A stretch of 64,000 nt of DNA from Hippophae tibetana (GCA_037013495.1 CM072808.1:5557319-5621318), one strand, 5' to 3'. Positions 1 to 13,256 are shown, counted from the first letter of the stretch. The notes: generated by a model not told the origin, from the sequence alone. Numbers and translations: made by a program.

Positions 1-1364
1 AAATGAATGTTGTTCACATTTTCAAAATCAAAAACACAATTGGTAAATATTAGTTACAACTTTCAATGGAGATGACTTTTGACTGGGGTATCGAAACGAA
101 TATTATAATATATCAAATTAAAGCTCGTATCAAATTAAATAATATGCATTTTCCTCGAAAGGAAAATCATTTTTGTACCCAAATAACATCGTTTACATCA
201 CTTATTTACTGTTTAAAGTTTTTGACGCACCATTTTCATTTTACTTACGTCCGGTTTAATTCAATAGACCTATGAAGGAGATATTGGTGCCGATCTAGGT
301 TTGTTTTTTTATATTTTCAATCAATCTCCCTTATTGAAAAAATATTGAGTAGAAAAAAAGAATGGAGATGTTGTTTACATTTTAAAAAACAAAAAAACAT
401 TTGGTAAATAAGAGTAACAACTTTCAACGGAGATAACTATTTACTCGTGTATCCAAACGAATATTATAATTTATGAAATGGAAGATCGTATCAAATTACA
501 CAATATGCATTGGTCTCACAAGAAAAAGTCGTTTTTGTAAGCAAATAACATCGTTTACATAATTTATTTAGTGTTTAAAGTTTTTGACGCAGCATTTTCA
601 TTTTACTTACTTCAGGTTAAATTCAATAGAGCTATAAAGGAGATATTGGTGCCGAACTAGGTTTGTTTATTTATATTTTCAATCAATCTCTCTTATTGAA
701 AAAAATAGGGAGGAGAAAAAAAAAATGAATGTTCACATTTTCAAAATCAAAAACACATTTGGTAAATATGAGTTACAACTTTCAACAGAGATAACTTTTG
801 ACAGGGGTATCGAAACGAATATTATAATATCTCAAATTAAAGCTCGTATCAAATTAAACAATATGCATTTTCCTCGAAAGAAAAATCATTTTTGTACCCA
901 AATAACATCGTTTACATCACTTATTTACTATTTAAAGTTTTTGACGCAACATTTTCATTTTACTTACTTCTGGTTTAATTCAATAGAGCTAAAAAGGAGA
1001 TATTGATGCCGACCTAGGTTTTTTTATTTGTATTTTTAATCAATCTCTCTTATTTAAAAAAATAGAGAAGAGAAAAAGAAATTGAATGTGGTTCACATTT
1101 TCAAAATAGAAAACACATTTGGTAAATATGAGTTACAACATTCAACGGAGATAAATTTTGACTGAGGTATCGAAACGATTATTATAATATATCAAATTAA
1201 AGCTCGTATCAAATTAAACAATATGCATTTTCCTCGAAAGGAAAATCATTTTTCTACCCAAATAACATCGTTTACATCACTTATTTACTGTTTAAAGTTT
1301 TTGAGGCACCATTTTCATTTTACTTACTTCTGGTTTAATTCAATAGAGCTAAAAAGGAGATATT
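1..1364 (+). repeat. Left copy of a 4,318 bp-spaced duplication
   Basis: This stretch recurs at about 4319-5683. Shared rare variants include acaattggtaaatat, ttacgtccggtttaat, atagacctatgaaggag, gtgtatccaaacg, gaagatcgtatc and the gaactagg start of the following unit. Anchors 286, 648 and 1005 map to 4604, 4966 and 5323, each exactly 4,318 bp on. The copies part company in the next unit, where 5323 matches the 3' end of 1365 rather than of 1005. The spacing equals 12 monomers. Confidence 0.85.
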
Positions 1365-1724
1365 GATGCCGACCTAGGTTTTTTTATTTGTATTTTTAAT
1401 CAATCTCTCTTATTTAAAAAAATAGAGAAGAGAAAAAGAAATTGAATGTGGTTCACATTTTCAAAATAGAAAACACATTTGGTAAATATGAGTTACAACA
1501 TTCAACGGAGATAAATTTTGACTGAGGTATCGAAATGATTATTATAATATATCAAATTAAAGCTCGTATCAAATTAAACAATATGCATTTTCCTCGAAAG
1601 GAAAATCATTTTTGTACCCAAATAGCATCGTTTACATCACTTATTTACTGTTTAAAGTTTTTGAGGCACCATTTTCATTTTACTTACTTCCGGTTTAATT
1701 CAATAGAGCTATAAAGGAAATATT

Positions 1725-2073
1725 GGTGCCGACCTAGGTTTGGTTATTTATATTTTCAATCAATCTCTCTTATTGAAAAAAATAGAGAAGAGAAAAAGAA
1801 AATGAATTAGGTTCACATTTTCAAAATCGAAAACAAATTTGGTAAATATGAGTTACAACTTTCAACAGAGATAAATTTTGACTGATGAATCGAAACGAAT
1901 ATTATAATATATCAAATTAAAGCTCGTATCAAATTAAACAATATGCATTTTCGTGGAAAGGAAAATCATTTTTGTACCCAAATAACATCGTTTACATCAC
2001 TTATTTACTGTTTAAATTTTTTGACATACCATTTTCATTTTACTTAATTCAATAGAGCTATAAAGGAGATATT
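1725..2073 (+). repeat. 349 bp short monomer (12 bp deletion near 3' end)
   Basis: The usual tacttacttccggtttaatt is reduced to tacttaattc just before aatagagctataaagg, removing about 12 bp. The same shortened form occurs at 7847-8195, 6,122 bp away, and the flanking anchors 2074/8196 and 2437/8559 keep that spacing. The two copies therefore share descent. Confidence 0.85.
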
Positions 2074-4318
2074 GGTGCCGATCAAGGTTTGTTTTTTATA
2101 TTTTCAATCAATCTCTCTTATTGAAAAAATAATGAGTAGAAAAAAAGAACGGAGATTTTTTTCACATTTTCAAAAACAAAAAAAACATTTGGCAAATAAG
2201 AGTAACAACTTTCAACGGAGATAACGTTTTACTCGGGTATCGAAACGAATTTTATAATTTATTAAATGGATGCTCGTAACAAATTACACAATATGCATTG
2301 GTCACGCAAGAAAAAAATCGTTTTTGTTCCCAAATAACATCGTTTACATTATTTATTTAGTGTTTCAAGTTTTTTACGCAGCATTTTCATTTTACTTACT
2401 TCCGGTTTAATTAAATAGAGCTATAAAGGAGATATTCGTGCCGACCTAGGTTTGGTTTTTTGTTTATATTTTCAATCAATCTCTCTTATTGAAAAAAATA
2501 GGGAGGAGAAAAAGAAAATGAATGTTGTTCACATTTTCAAAATCAAAAACACATTTGGTAAATATGAGTTACAACTTTCAACAGAGATGACTTTTGACTG
2601 GGGTATCGAAATGAATATTATAGTATATCAAATTAATGCTCGTATCAAATTAAACTATATGCATTTTCCTCGAAAGAAAAATCATTTTTGTATCCAAATA
2701 ACATCGTTTACATCACTTATTTACTATTTAAAGTTTTTGACGCAACATTTCCATTTTACTTACTTCCGGTTTAATTCAATAGAGCTATAAAGGAGATATT
2801 GGTGCCGACCTACGTTTGTTTTTTTATATTTTCATTGAATCTCTCTTATTGAAAAAAATAGAGAAGAGAAAAAAGAAAATGAATGTTGTTCACATTTTCA
2901 AAATAGAAAACATATTTGGATAAATATGAGTTACAACTTTCAACGGAGATAAATTTTAACTGAGGTATCGATACTATTATTATAATATATCAAATTAAAG
3001 CTCGTATCATATTAAACAATATGCATTTTCCTCGATAGGAAAATCATTTTTGTACCCAAATAACATCGTTTACATCACTTATTTACTGTTTAAAGTTTTT
3101 GACTCACTATTTTCATTTTACTTACTTCCGGTTTAATTCAGTAGAGCTATAAAGGAGATATTGCTGCCGATCAAGGTTTGTTTATTTATATTTTCAATCA
3201 ATCTCTCTTGTTGAAAAAATATTGAGTAGAAAAAAAGAACGGAGATTTTGTTCACATTTTCAAGAACAAAAAACTTTGGTAAAAAACAGTAACAACTTTC
3301 AACGGAGATAACTTTTTACTCGGGTATCGAAACAAATATTATAATTTATGAAATGGAAGCTCGTATCAAATTACACAATATGCATTGGTCTCGCAAGAAA
3401 AAAGTCTTTTTGTACCCAAATAACATTGTTTACATCATTTAATTAATGTTTAAAGTTTTTGACGCAGCATTTTCATTTTACTTACTTTAGGTTTTATTCA
3501 ATAGAGCTATAAAGGAGATATTGGTGCCGACCTAGGTTTGTTTATTTATATTTTCAATCAATCTCTCTTATTGAAAAAAATAGAGAAGAGAAAAAGAAAA
3601 TGAATTCGGTTCACATTTTCAAAATCGAAAACACATTTGGCAAATATGAGTTACAACTTTCAAGAGAGATAAATTTTGACTGATGTATCGAAACGAATAT
3701 TATAATATATCAAATTAATGCTCGTATCAAATTAAACAATATGCATTTTCCTCGAAAGGAAAATCATTTTGCTACCCAAATAACGTCGTTTACATCACTT
3801 ATTTACTGTTTAAAGGTTTTGACGTACCATTTTCAGTTTACTTACTTCCGGCTTAATTCAATAGAGCTATAAAGGAGATATTGGTGCCGATCAAGGTTTG
3901 TTTTTTATATTTTCAATCAATCTCTCTTATTGAAAAAATATTGAGTAGAAAAAAAGAACGGAGATTTTGTTCACATTTTCAAAAACAAAAAAAACATTTG
4001 TAAAATAAGAGTAACAACTTTCAACTGAGATAACGTTTTACTCGGGTATCGAAATGACTATTATAATTTATTAAATGGAATCTCATATCAAATTACACAT
4101 TATGTATTGGACGCAAGAAAAAAATCGTTTTTGTAAGCAAATAACATCGTTTACATCATTTATTTAGTGTTTAAAGATTTTTACGCAACATTTTCATTTT
4201 ACTTACTTCCGGTTTAATTCAAGAGAGCTATAAAGTAGATATTGGTGCCGACCTAGGTTTGTTTGTTTATATTTTCAATCAATCTCTCTTATTGAAAAAA
4301 ATAGAGAAGAGAAAAAGA

Positions 4319-5683
4319 AAATGAATGTTGTTCACATTTTCAAAATCAAAAACACAATTGGTAAATATCAGTTACAACTTTCAATGGAGATGACTTTTGA
4401 CTGGGGTATCGAAACGAATATTATAATATATCAAATTAAAGCTCATATCAAATTAAATAATATGCATTTTCCTCGAAAGGAAAATCATTTTTGTACCCAA
4501 ATAACATCGTTTACATCACTTATTTACTGTTTAAAGTTTTTGACGCACCATTTTCATTTTACTTACGTCCGGTTTAATTCAATAGACCTATGAAGGAGAT
4601 ATTGGTGCCGATCTAGGTTTGTTTTTTTATATTTTCAATCAATCTCCCTTATTGAAAAAATATTGAGTAGAAAAAAAGAATGGAGATGTTGTTTACATTT
4701 TAAAAAACAAAAAAACATTTGGTAAATAAGAGTAACAACTTTCAACAGAGATAACTATTTACTCGTGTATCCAAACGAATATTATAATTTATGAAATGGA
4801 AGATCGTATCAAATTACACAATATGCATTGGTCTCACAAGAAAAAGTCGTTTTTGTAAGCAAATAACATCGTTTACATAATTTATTTAGTGTTTAAAGTT
4901 TTTGACGCAGCATTTTCATTTTACTTACTTCAGGTTAAATTCAATAGAGCTATAAAGGAGATATTGGTGCCGAACTAGGTTTGTTTATTTATATTTTCAA
5001 TCAATCTCTCTTATTGAAAAAAATAGGGAGGAGAAAAAAAAAATGAATGTTCACATTTTCAAAATCAAAAACACATTTGGTAAATATGAGTTAAAACTTT
5101 CAACAGAGATAACTTTTGACAGGGGTATCGAAACGAATATTATAATATCTCAAATTAAAGCTCGTATCAAATTAAACAATATGCATTTTCCTCGAAAGAA
5201 AAATCATTTTTGTACCCAAATAACATCGTTTACATCACTTTTTTACTATTTAAAGTTTTTGACGCAACATTTTCATTTTACTTACTTCTGGTTTAATTCA
5301 ATAGAGCTAAAAAGGAGATATTGATGCCGACCTAGGTTTTTTTTATTTGTATTTTTAATCAATCTCTCTTATTTAAAAAAATAGAGAAGAGAAAAAGAAA
5401 TTGAATGTGGTTCACATTTTCAAAATAGAAAACACATTTGGTAAATATGAGTTACAACATTCAACGGAGATAAATTTTGACTGAGGTATCGAAATTATTA
5501 TTATAATATATCAAATTAAAGCTCGTATCAAATTAAACAATATGCATTTTCCTCCAAAGGAAAATCATTTTTGTACCCAAATAGCATCGTTTACATCACT
5601 TATTTACTGTTTAAAGTTTTTGAGGCACCATTTTCATTTTACTTACTTCCGGTTTAATTCAATAGAGCTATAAAGGAAATATT
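4319..5683 (+). repeat. Right copy of the 4,318 bp-spaced duplication
   Basis: It matches 1-1364 with scattered substitutions, for example atatcagttac where the left copy has atattagttac. The last unit (5323-5683) appears to join a 1005-like 5' part to a 1365-like 3' part (aaatagcatcg, tataaaggaaatattgg), consistent with loss of one monomer by unequal exchange. Confidence 0.8.
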
Positions 5684-7160
5684 GGTGCTGATCAAGGTTT
5701 GTTTTTTATATTTTCAATCAATCTCTCTTATTGAAAAAATATTGAGTAGAAAAAAAGAACCGAGATTTTGTTCACATTTTCAAAAACAAAAAAAACATTT
5801 GGTAAATAAGAGTAATAACTTTCGACGGAGATAAATTTTTACTCGGGTATCGAAACGAATATTATAATTTATTAAATGGAAGCTCGTATCAAATTACACA
5901 ATATGCGTTGGTCTTGCAAGAAAAAAATCATTTTTGTACCCAAATAACATGGTTTACATCACTTATTTTGTGTTTAAAGATTTTGACAGACCATTTTCAT
6001 TTTACTTACTTCCGGTTTAATTCAATAGAGTTATAAAGGAGATATTGCTGCCGATCAAGGTTTGTTTATTTATATTTTCAATCAATCTCTCTTATTGAAA
6101 AAAATAGGGAGGAGAAAAAAAAATGAATGTTCACATTTTCAAAATCAAAAACACATTTGGTAAATATGAGTTACAACTTTCAATAGAGATAACTTTTGAC
6201 AGGGGTATCGAAACGAATATTATAATATCTCAAATTAAAGCTCGTATCAAATTAAACAATATGCATTTTCCTCGAAAGAAAAATCATTTTTGTACCCAAA
6301 TAACATCGTTTACATCACTTATTTACTATTTAAAGTTTTTGACGCAACATTTTCATTTTACTTACTTCTGGTTTAATTCAATAGAGCTAAAAAGGAGATA
6401 TTGATGCCGACCTAGGTTTTTTTATTTGTATTTTTAATCAATCTCTCTTATTTAAAAAAATAGAGAAGAGAAAAAGAAATTGAATGTGGTTCACATTTTC
6501 AAAATAGAAAACACATTTGGTAAATATGAGTTACAACATTCAACGGAGATAAATTTTGACTGAGGTATCGAAATGATTATTATAATATATCAAATTAAAG
6601 CTCGTATCAAATTAAACAATATGCATTTTCCTCGAAAGGAAAATCATTTTTGTACCCAAATAGCATCGTTTACATCACTTATTTACTGTTTAAAGTTTTT
6701 GAAGCACCATTTTCATTTTACTTACTTCCGGTTTAATTCAATAGAGCTATAAAGGAAATATTGGTGCTGATCAAGGTTTGTTTTTTATATTTTCAATCAA
6801 TCTCTCTTATTGAAAAAATATTGAGTAGAAAAAAAGAACCGAGATTTTGTTCACATTTTCAAAAACAAAAAAACATTTGGTAAATAAGAGTAATAACTTT
6901 CGACAGAGATAACTTTTTACTCGGGTATCGAAACGAATATTATAATTTATTAAATGGAAGCTCGTATCAAATTACACAATATGCGTTGGTCTTGCAAGAA
7001 AAAAATCATTTTTGTACCCAAATAACATGGTTTACATCACTTATTTTATGTTTAAAGATTTTGACAGACCATTTTCATTTTACTTACTTCCGGTTTAATT
7101 CAATAGAGCTATAAAGGAGATATTGCTGCCGATCAAGGTTTGTTTATTTATATTTTCAAT
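4966..7160 (+). repeat. Tandem pair of a ~1,080 bp trimer
   Basis: Anchors 4966/6047, 5323/6403, 5684/6763 and 6047/7125 are spaced 1,078-1,081 bp. Rare variants are shared between copies: the gctgatcaagg start with aaccgagattttg, taataactttcgac and tatgcgttggtcttgc in the A units 5684 and 6763, and a short aaaaaaaatgaatgttcac segment in the B units 4966 and 6047. The unit at 6047 begins like an A unit (gctgccgatcaagg) but continues as B, so it is the likely junction. Confidence 0.8.
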
Positions 7161-7846
7161 CAATCTCTCTTATTGAAAAAATATTGAGTAGAAAAAAAGA
7201 ACGGAGATTTTGTTCACATTTTCAAGAACAAAAAACATTTGGTAAATAAGTGTAAAAACTTTCAAAGGAGATAACTTTTTACACGGGTATCGAAACGAAT
7301 ATTATAATTTATTAAATGGAAGCTCATATCAAATTACACAATATGCATTGGTCACGCAAGAAAAAAATCGTTTTTGTACCCAAATAACATTGTTTACATC
7401 ATTTATTTAGTGTTTAAAGTTTTTGACGCAGCATTTTCATTTTACTTACTTCAGGTTTAATTCAATAGAGCTATAAAGGAGATATTGGTGCCGACCTAGA
7501 TTTGTTTATTTATATTTTCAATCAATCTCTCTTATTGAAAAAAGTAGGGAGGAGAAAAAGAAAATGAATTAGGTTCACATTTTCAAAATCGAAAACAAAT
7601 TTGGTAAATATGAGTTACAACTTTCAACAGAGATAAATTTTGACTGATGAATCGAAACGAATATTATAATATATCAAATTAAAGCTCGTATCAAATTAAA
7701 CAATATGCATTTTCCTCGAAAGAAAAATCATTTTTGTACACAAATAACATCGTTTACATCACTTATTTACTGTTTAAAGTTTTTGACGCAACATTTTCAT
7801 TTTACTTACTTCCGGTTTAATTCAATAGAGCTATAAAGGAGATATT

Positions 7847-8195
7847 GCTGCCGACCTAGGTTTGGTTATTTATATTTTCAATCAATCTCTCTTATTGAAA
7901 AAAATAGAGAATAGAAAAAGAAAATGAATTAGGTTCACATTTTCAAAATCGAAAACAAATTTGGTAAATATGAGTTACAACTTTCAACAGAGATAAATTT
8001 TGACTGATGAATCGAAACGAATATTATAATATATCAAATTAAAGCTCGTATCAAATTAAACAATATGCATTTTCCTGGAAAGGAAAATCATTTTTGTACC
8101 CAAATAACATCGTTTACATCACTTATTTACTGTTTAAATTTTTTGACATACCATTTTCATTTTACTTAATTCAATAGAGCTATAAAGGAGATATT
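7847..8195 (+). repeat. 349 bp short monomer, second copy
   Basis: It carries the same 12 bp loss as the unit at 1725-2073 and the same cctaggtttggttattta start. It marks a block copied at 6,122 bp spacing that extends through the A unit 8196 and the start of the B unit 8559. Confidence 0.85.
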
Positions 8196-10372
8196 GGTGC
8201 CGATCAAGGTTTGTTTTTTATATTTTCAATCAATCTCTCTTATTGAAAAAATAATGAGTAGAAAAAAAGAACGGAGATTTTGTTCACATTTTCAAAAACA
8301 AAAAAAACATTTGGCAAATAAGAGTAACAACTTTCAACGGAGATAACGTTTTACTCGGGTATCGAATCGAATTTTATAATTTATTAAATGGATGCTTGTA
8401 ACAAATTACACAATATGCATTGGTCACGCAAGAAAAAAATCGTTTTTGTTCCCAAATAACATCGTTTACATTATTTATTTAGTGTTTCAAGTTTTTTACG
8501 CAGCATTTTCATTTTACTTACTTCAGGTTTAATTCAATAGAGCTATAAAGGAGATATTCGTGCCGACCTAGGTTTGTTTGTTTATATTTTCAATGAATCT
8601 CTCTTATTGAAAAAAATAGAGAAGAGAAAAAAGAAAATGAATGTTGTTCACATTTTCAAAATCAAAAACACATTTGGTAAATATGAGTTACAACTTTCAA
8701 CGGAGATAATTTTTGACTGAGGTATCGAAACGAATATTATAATATATCAAATTAAAGCTCGTATCAAATTAAACAATATGCATTTTCCTCGATAGGAAAA
8801 TCATTTTTGTACCAAAATAACATCGTTTACATCACTTATTTACTGTTTAAAGTTTTTGACGCATTATTTTCATTTTACTTACTTCCGGTTCAATTCAATA
8901 AAACTATAAAGGAGATATTGGTGCCGATCATGGTTTGTTTATTTATATTTTGAATCAATCTCTCTTATTGAAAAAATAATGAGTAGAAAAAAAGAACGGA
9001 GATTTTGTTCACATTTTCAAAAACAAAAAAAACATTTGGCAAATAAGAGTAACAACTTTCAACGGAGATAACGTTTTACTCGGGTATCGAAACGAATTTT
9101 ATAATTTATTAAATGGATGCTCGTAACAAATTACACAATATGCATTGGTCACGCAAGAAAAAAATCGTTTTTGTTCCCAAATAACATCGTTTACATTATT
9201 TATTTAGTGTTTCAAGTTTTTTACGCAGCATTTTCATTTTACTTACTTCCGGTTTAATTAAATAGAGCTATAAAGGAGATATTCGTGCCGACCTAGGTTT
9301 GGTTTTTTGTTTATATTTTCAATCAATCTCTCTTATTGAAAAAAATAGGGAGGAGAAAAAGAAAATGAATGTTGTTCACATTTTCAAAATCAAAAACACA
9401 TTTGGTAAATATGAGTTACAACTTTCAACGGAGATGACTTTTGACTGGGGTATCGAAACGAATATTATAGTATATCAAATTAATGCTCGTATCAACTTAA
9501 ACAATATGCATTTTCCTCGAAAGGAAAATCATTTTTGTACCAAAATAACATCGTTTACATCACTTATTTACTATTTAAAGTTTTTGACGCACCATTTTCA
9601 TTTTACTTACGTCCGGTTTAATTCAATAGACCTATAAAGGAGATATTGGTGCCGATTTAGGTTTGTTTTTTTATATTTTAAATCAATCTCTCTTATTGAA
9701 AAAATATTGAGTAGAAAAAAAGACCGGAGATGTTGTTCACATTTTAAAAAACAAAAAAACATTTGGTAAATAAGAGTAACAACTTTCAACGGAGATAACT
9801 TTTTACTCGGGTATCGAAACGAATATTATATTTTATTAAATGGAAGCTCGTATCAAATTAGACAATATGCATTGGTCTCGCAAGAAAAAAATCATTTTTG
9901 TATCCAAATAACATCGTTTACATCACTTATTTAGTGTTTAAAGATTTTGACGCAACATTTTCATTTTACTTACTTCCGGTTTAATTAAATAGAGCTATAA
10001 AGGAGATATTGGTGCCGATCTAGGTTTGTTTTTTTTTATATTTTCAATCAATCTCTCTTATTGAAAAAAATAGGGAGGAGAAAAAGAAAATGAATGTTGT
10101 TCACATTTTCAAAATCAAAAACACATTTGGTAAATATGAGTTACAACTTTCAATAGAGATAACTTTTGACTGGGGTATCGAAATGAATATTATAATATCT
10201 CAAATTAAAGCTCGTATCAAATTAAACTATATGCATTTTCCTCGAAAGAAAAATCATTTTTGTATCCAAATAACATCGTTTACATCACTTATTTACTATT
10301 TAAAGTTTTTGACACAACATTTTCATTTTACTTACTTCCGGTTTAATTCAATAGAGCTATAAAGGAGATATT

Positions 10373-12183
10373 GGTGCCGACCTACGTTTGTTTATTTATA
10401 TTTTCATTGAATCTCTCTTATTGAAAAAAAATAAAGAAGAGAAAAAGAAAGGGAATGTTGTTCAAATTTCATTAACAAAAATACATTTGATAATTATAAG
10501 TTACAACATTCAATGGAGATAATTTTGGACCCGGGTATTTAAACCACTATTATAATATATCAAATAGAAGATCGTATCAAATTACACAATATGCATTGGG
10601 CTCGTAAGGAAAATCGTTTATGTACCCAAATAACATCGTTTACATCACTTATATAGTGTTTATTGTTTTTGACGCACCATTTTCATTTTACTAAATACCG
10701 GTTTAATTCAATAGAGCTATAAAGAAGATATTGGTGCCGACCTAGGGTTGTTTATTTATATTTTCAATCAATCTCTATTATTGAAAAAAAATAGAGAAGA
10801 GAAAAAGAAAGGGAATGTTGTTCAAATTTTCAAAAAGAAAAAAAACATTTGGTAAATATGAGTTAGAACTTTCAACGGACATAACTTTGGACTCGGGTAT
10901 CGAAACGAATATTATAATATATAAAATGGAAGCTCGTATCAAATTACATAATATGCATTGGTCTTGCAAGGAAAAAATCGTTTTTGTACCCAAATAACAT
11001 AGCTTACATAAATTTTTTAGTGTTTAAATTTTTTGACGCATCATTTTCATTTTTTTTAATTCCGGTTTAATTCAATAGAGTTATAAAGAACATATTGGTG
11101 CCGACCTAGGGTTGTTTATTTATATTTTCAATCAATCTCTATTATTAAAAAAAAATAGAGAAGAGAAAAGGAAAGGGAATGTTGTTCAAATTTTCAAAAA
11201 CAAAAACACATTTGGTAAATATGAGTTACAACTTTCAACGGACATAACTTTGGACTCGGGTATCGAAATGAATATTATAATATATAAAATGGAAGCTCGT
11301 CTCATATTACATAATATGCATTGGTCTTGCAAGGAAAAAATCGTTTTTGTACCCAAATAACATAGCTTACATAAATTATTTAGTGTTTAAAGTTTTTGAC
11401 GCACCATTTTCATTTTATTTACTTCCGGTTTAATTCAATAGAGCTATAAAGGACATATTGGTGCCGACCTAGGGTTGTTTATTTATATTTTCAATTAATC
11501 TCTATTATTCAAAAAAAGTAAAGAAGAGAAAAAAAAGGGAATGTGGTTCAAATTTCATTAACAAAAACACATTTGATAATTATGAGTTACAACATTCAAT
11601 GGAGATAATTTTGGACCCGGGTATTTAAACCACTATTATAATATATCAAAAAGAAGATCGTATCAAATTACACAATATGCATTGGGCTCGTAAGGAAAAT
11701 CGTTTCTGTACCCAAATAACACCGTTTACATCACTTATATAGTGTTTATTGTTTTTGACGCACCATTTTTCATTTTACTAAATTCCGATTTAATTCAATA
11801 GAGCTATAAAGAAGATATTGGTGCCGACCTAGGGTTGTTTATTTATATTTTCAATCAATCACTATTATTCAAAAAAAAAATAGAGAAGAGAAAAGAAAGG
11901 GAATGTTGTTCAAATTTTCAAAAACAAAAACACATTTGGTAAATATGAGTTAGAACTTTCAACGGACATAACTTTGGACTAGGGTATCGAAACGACTATT
12001 ATAATATATAAAATGGAAGCTCGTATCAAATTACATAATATGCATTGGTCTTGCAAGGAAAAAATCGTTTTTGTACCCAAAAAACATAGCTTACATCAAT
12101 TATTTAGTGTTTAAAGTTTTTGACGCACCATTTTCATTTTATTTACTTCCGGTTTAATTCAATAGAGCTATAAAGGACATATT
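10373..12183 (+). repeat. Zone 2: island of divergent C and D monomers
   Basis: Order is C10373, D10733, D11097, C11460, D11820. C units carry aaatttcattaacaaaaa, tttgataattat, attttggacccgggtattt and aaccactattataat. D units carry ttagaactttcaacgg (or ttacaac), cataactttggactcggg, tataaaatggaagctcg and cattggtcttgcaagg. Both keep the general anchors, so they are true family members. C units at 10373 and 11460, and D units at 10733 and 11820, are each 1,087 bp apart. Neither class was seen elsewhere in the window, apart from the hybrid unit immediately downstream. Confidence 0.85.
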
Positions 12184-12543
12184 GGTGCCGACCTAGGGTT
12201 GTTTATTTATATTTTCAATTAATCTATATTATTCAAAAAAAGTAAAGAAGAGAAAAAGAAAGGGAATGTTGTTCAAATTTCATTACCAAAAACACATTTG
12301 GTGAATATGAGTAACAACTTTCAATAGAGATAACTTTTGCCTGGGGTATCGAAACAAATATTATAATATATCAAATTAAAGCTCGTATCAAATTAAACAA
12401 TATGCATTTTCCTCGAAAGAAAAATCATTTTTGTACACAAATAACATCGTTTACATCACTTATTTACTGTTTAAAGTTTTTGACGCAACATTTTCATTTT
12501 ACTTACTTCCAGTTTAATTAAATAGAGCTATAAAGGAGATATT
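12184..12543 (+). repeat. Hybrid monomer: C-like 5' part, B-like 3' part
   Basis: The first ~100 bp (tcaattaatctatatt, aaaaagtaaagaagag, caaatttcattacc) match C units, mainly 11460. From about acatttggtgaatatgag onward it matches the B unit at 15065 (ggtgaatatgagtaac, tcaatagagataac, cgaaacaaatatt). The switch lies at roughly 12285-12305 and closes the C/D island. Confidence 0.75.
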
Positions 12544-12906
12544 GGTGCCGACCTAGGTTTGTTTTTTATATTTTCAATCAATCTCTCTTATTGAAAAAAT
12601 ATTGAGTAGAAAAAAAGAACGGAGATTTTGTTCACATTTTCAAAAAGAAAAAAAACATTTGGTAAAAAAGAGTAACAACTTTCAACGGAGATAACTTTTT
12701 ACTCGGGTATCGAAACGAATATTATAATTTATTAAATGGAAGCTCGTATCAAATTACACAATATGCATTGGTCTCGCAAGAAAAATATCATTTTTGTCCC
12801 CAAATAACATCGTTTACATCACTTATTTAGTGTTTAAAGATTTTGACGCACCATTTTCATTTTACTTAATTCCGGTTTAATTCAAGAGTGCTATAAAGGA
12901 GATATT
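12544..12906 (+). repeat. Representative type A monomer (363 bp)
   Basis: Order of landmarks: ggtgccgacctagg, tcaatcaatctctc, attgagtag plus an A-rich run, acggagattttgttcac, aaaaacatttggta, gagtaacaac, ttttactcgggtatcg, aatattataatttatt, aaatggaagctcgtatc, acacaatatgcattgg, tctcgcaag, aacatcgtttacatc, tatttagtgttt, attttgacgcaccatttt, and gtgctataaaggagatatt. Type A differs from B most in the first 110 bp, in cattggtctcgcaag against cattttcct, and in tttagtg against tttactg. Confidence 0.9.
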
Positions 12907-13085
12907 GGTGCCGACCTAGGGTTTTCTTTATTTATATTTTCAATCAATCTCTATTATTCCAAAAAAAAATAGAGAAGAGAAAAAGAAGGGGAATGTTGTT
13001 CAAATTTTCAAAATCAAAAACACATTTGGTAAATATGAGTTACAACTTTCAACGGAGGTAACTTTTGACTGGGGTATCGAAACGA

Positions 13086-13097
13086 ATATTATAATAT
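13086..13097. other. 12 bp perfect palindrome in a B monomer (example)
   Basis: atattataatat equals its own reverse complement. It follows the conserved gtatcgaaacga segment and is present in nearly all B and B' units. Type A units read atattataattt there, which keeps only the inner 8 bp attataat. It is a candidate dyad or protein site, but no function is shown. Confidence 0.6.
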
Positions 13098-13256
13098 ATC
13101 AATTTAAAGCTCATATCAAATTAAACAATATGCATTTTCCTAGAAAGGAGAATCATTTTTGTACCCAAATAACATCGTTTACCTCACTTATTTACTGTTT
13201 AAAGTTTTTGACGCACCATTTTCATTTTACTTACTTCCGGTTCCATTCAATAGAGC

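Larger units (their letters stand above)
1..10372 (+). repeat. Zone 1: diverged, irregularly ordered A and B monomers
   Basis: Anchors and types are: B partial 1-285, A286, B648, B1005, B1365, B1725, A2074, B2437, B2801, A3163, B3523, A3883, B4244, A4604, B4966, B5323, A5684, B6047, B6403, A6763, A7125, B7487, B7847, A8196, B8559, A8920, B9284, A9648, B10011. B units here read gaatgttgttcacatttt or gaatgtggttcacatttt, where later zones read gttgaaattttc or gttcaaattttc. Order is not strictly alternating: B runs occur at 648-2073, and the only clear A-A neighbour pair in the window is 6763/7125. Units differ from one another at many sites, so this zone looks older or less homogenised than the middle and right of the window. 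Confidence 0.85.

Noticed and set aside
271-292. aaggagatattggtg resembles a bacterial ribosome binding site followed by a TTG or GTG start
   Set aside because: The motif is present in nearly every satellite unit as part of the repeat. The long homogeneous array is eukaryotic in character, so the resemblance is chance.
286-300. Primer binding site of a retroelement at tggtgccgacc
   Set aside because: It recurs at every unit, is not next to a terminal repeat end, and no polyprotein, polypurine tract or long terminal repeat is present.
12680-12720. CENP-B box in the actcgggtatcgaaacgaa segment
   Set aside because: I compared both strands with the pattern TTCGNNNNANNCGGG. The CG-containing elements have the wrong spacing and order, so no match was found.
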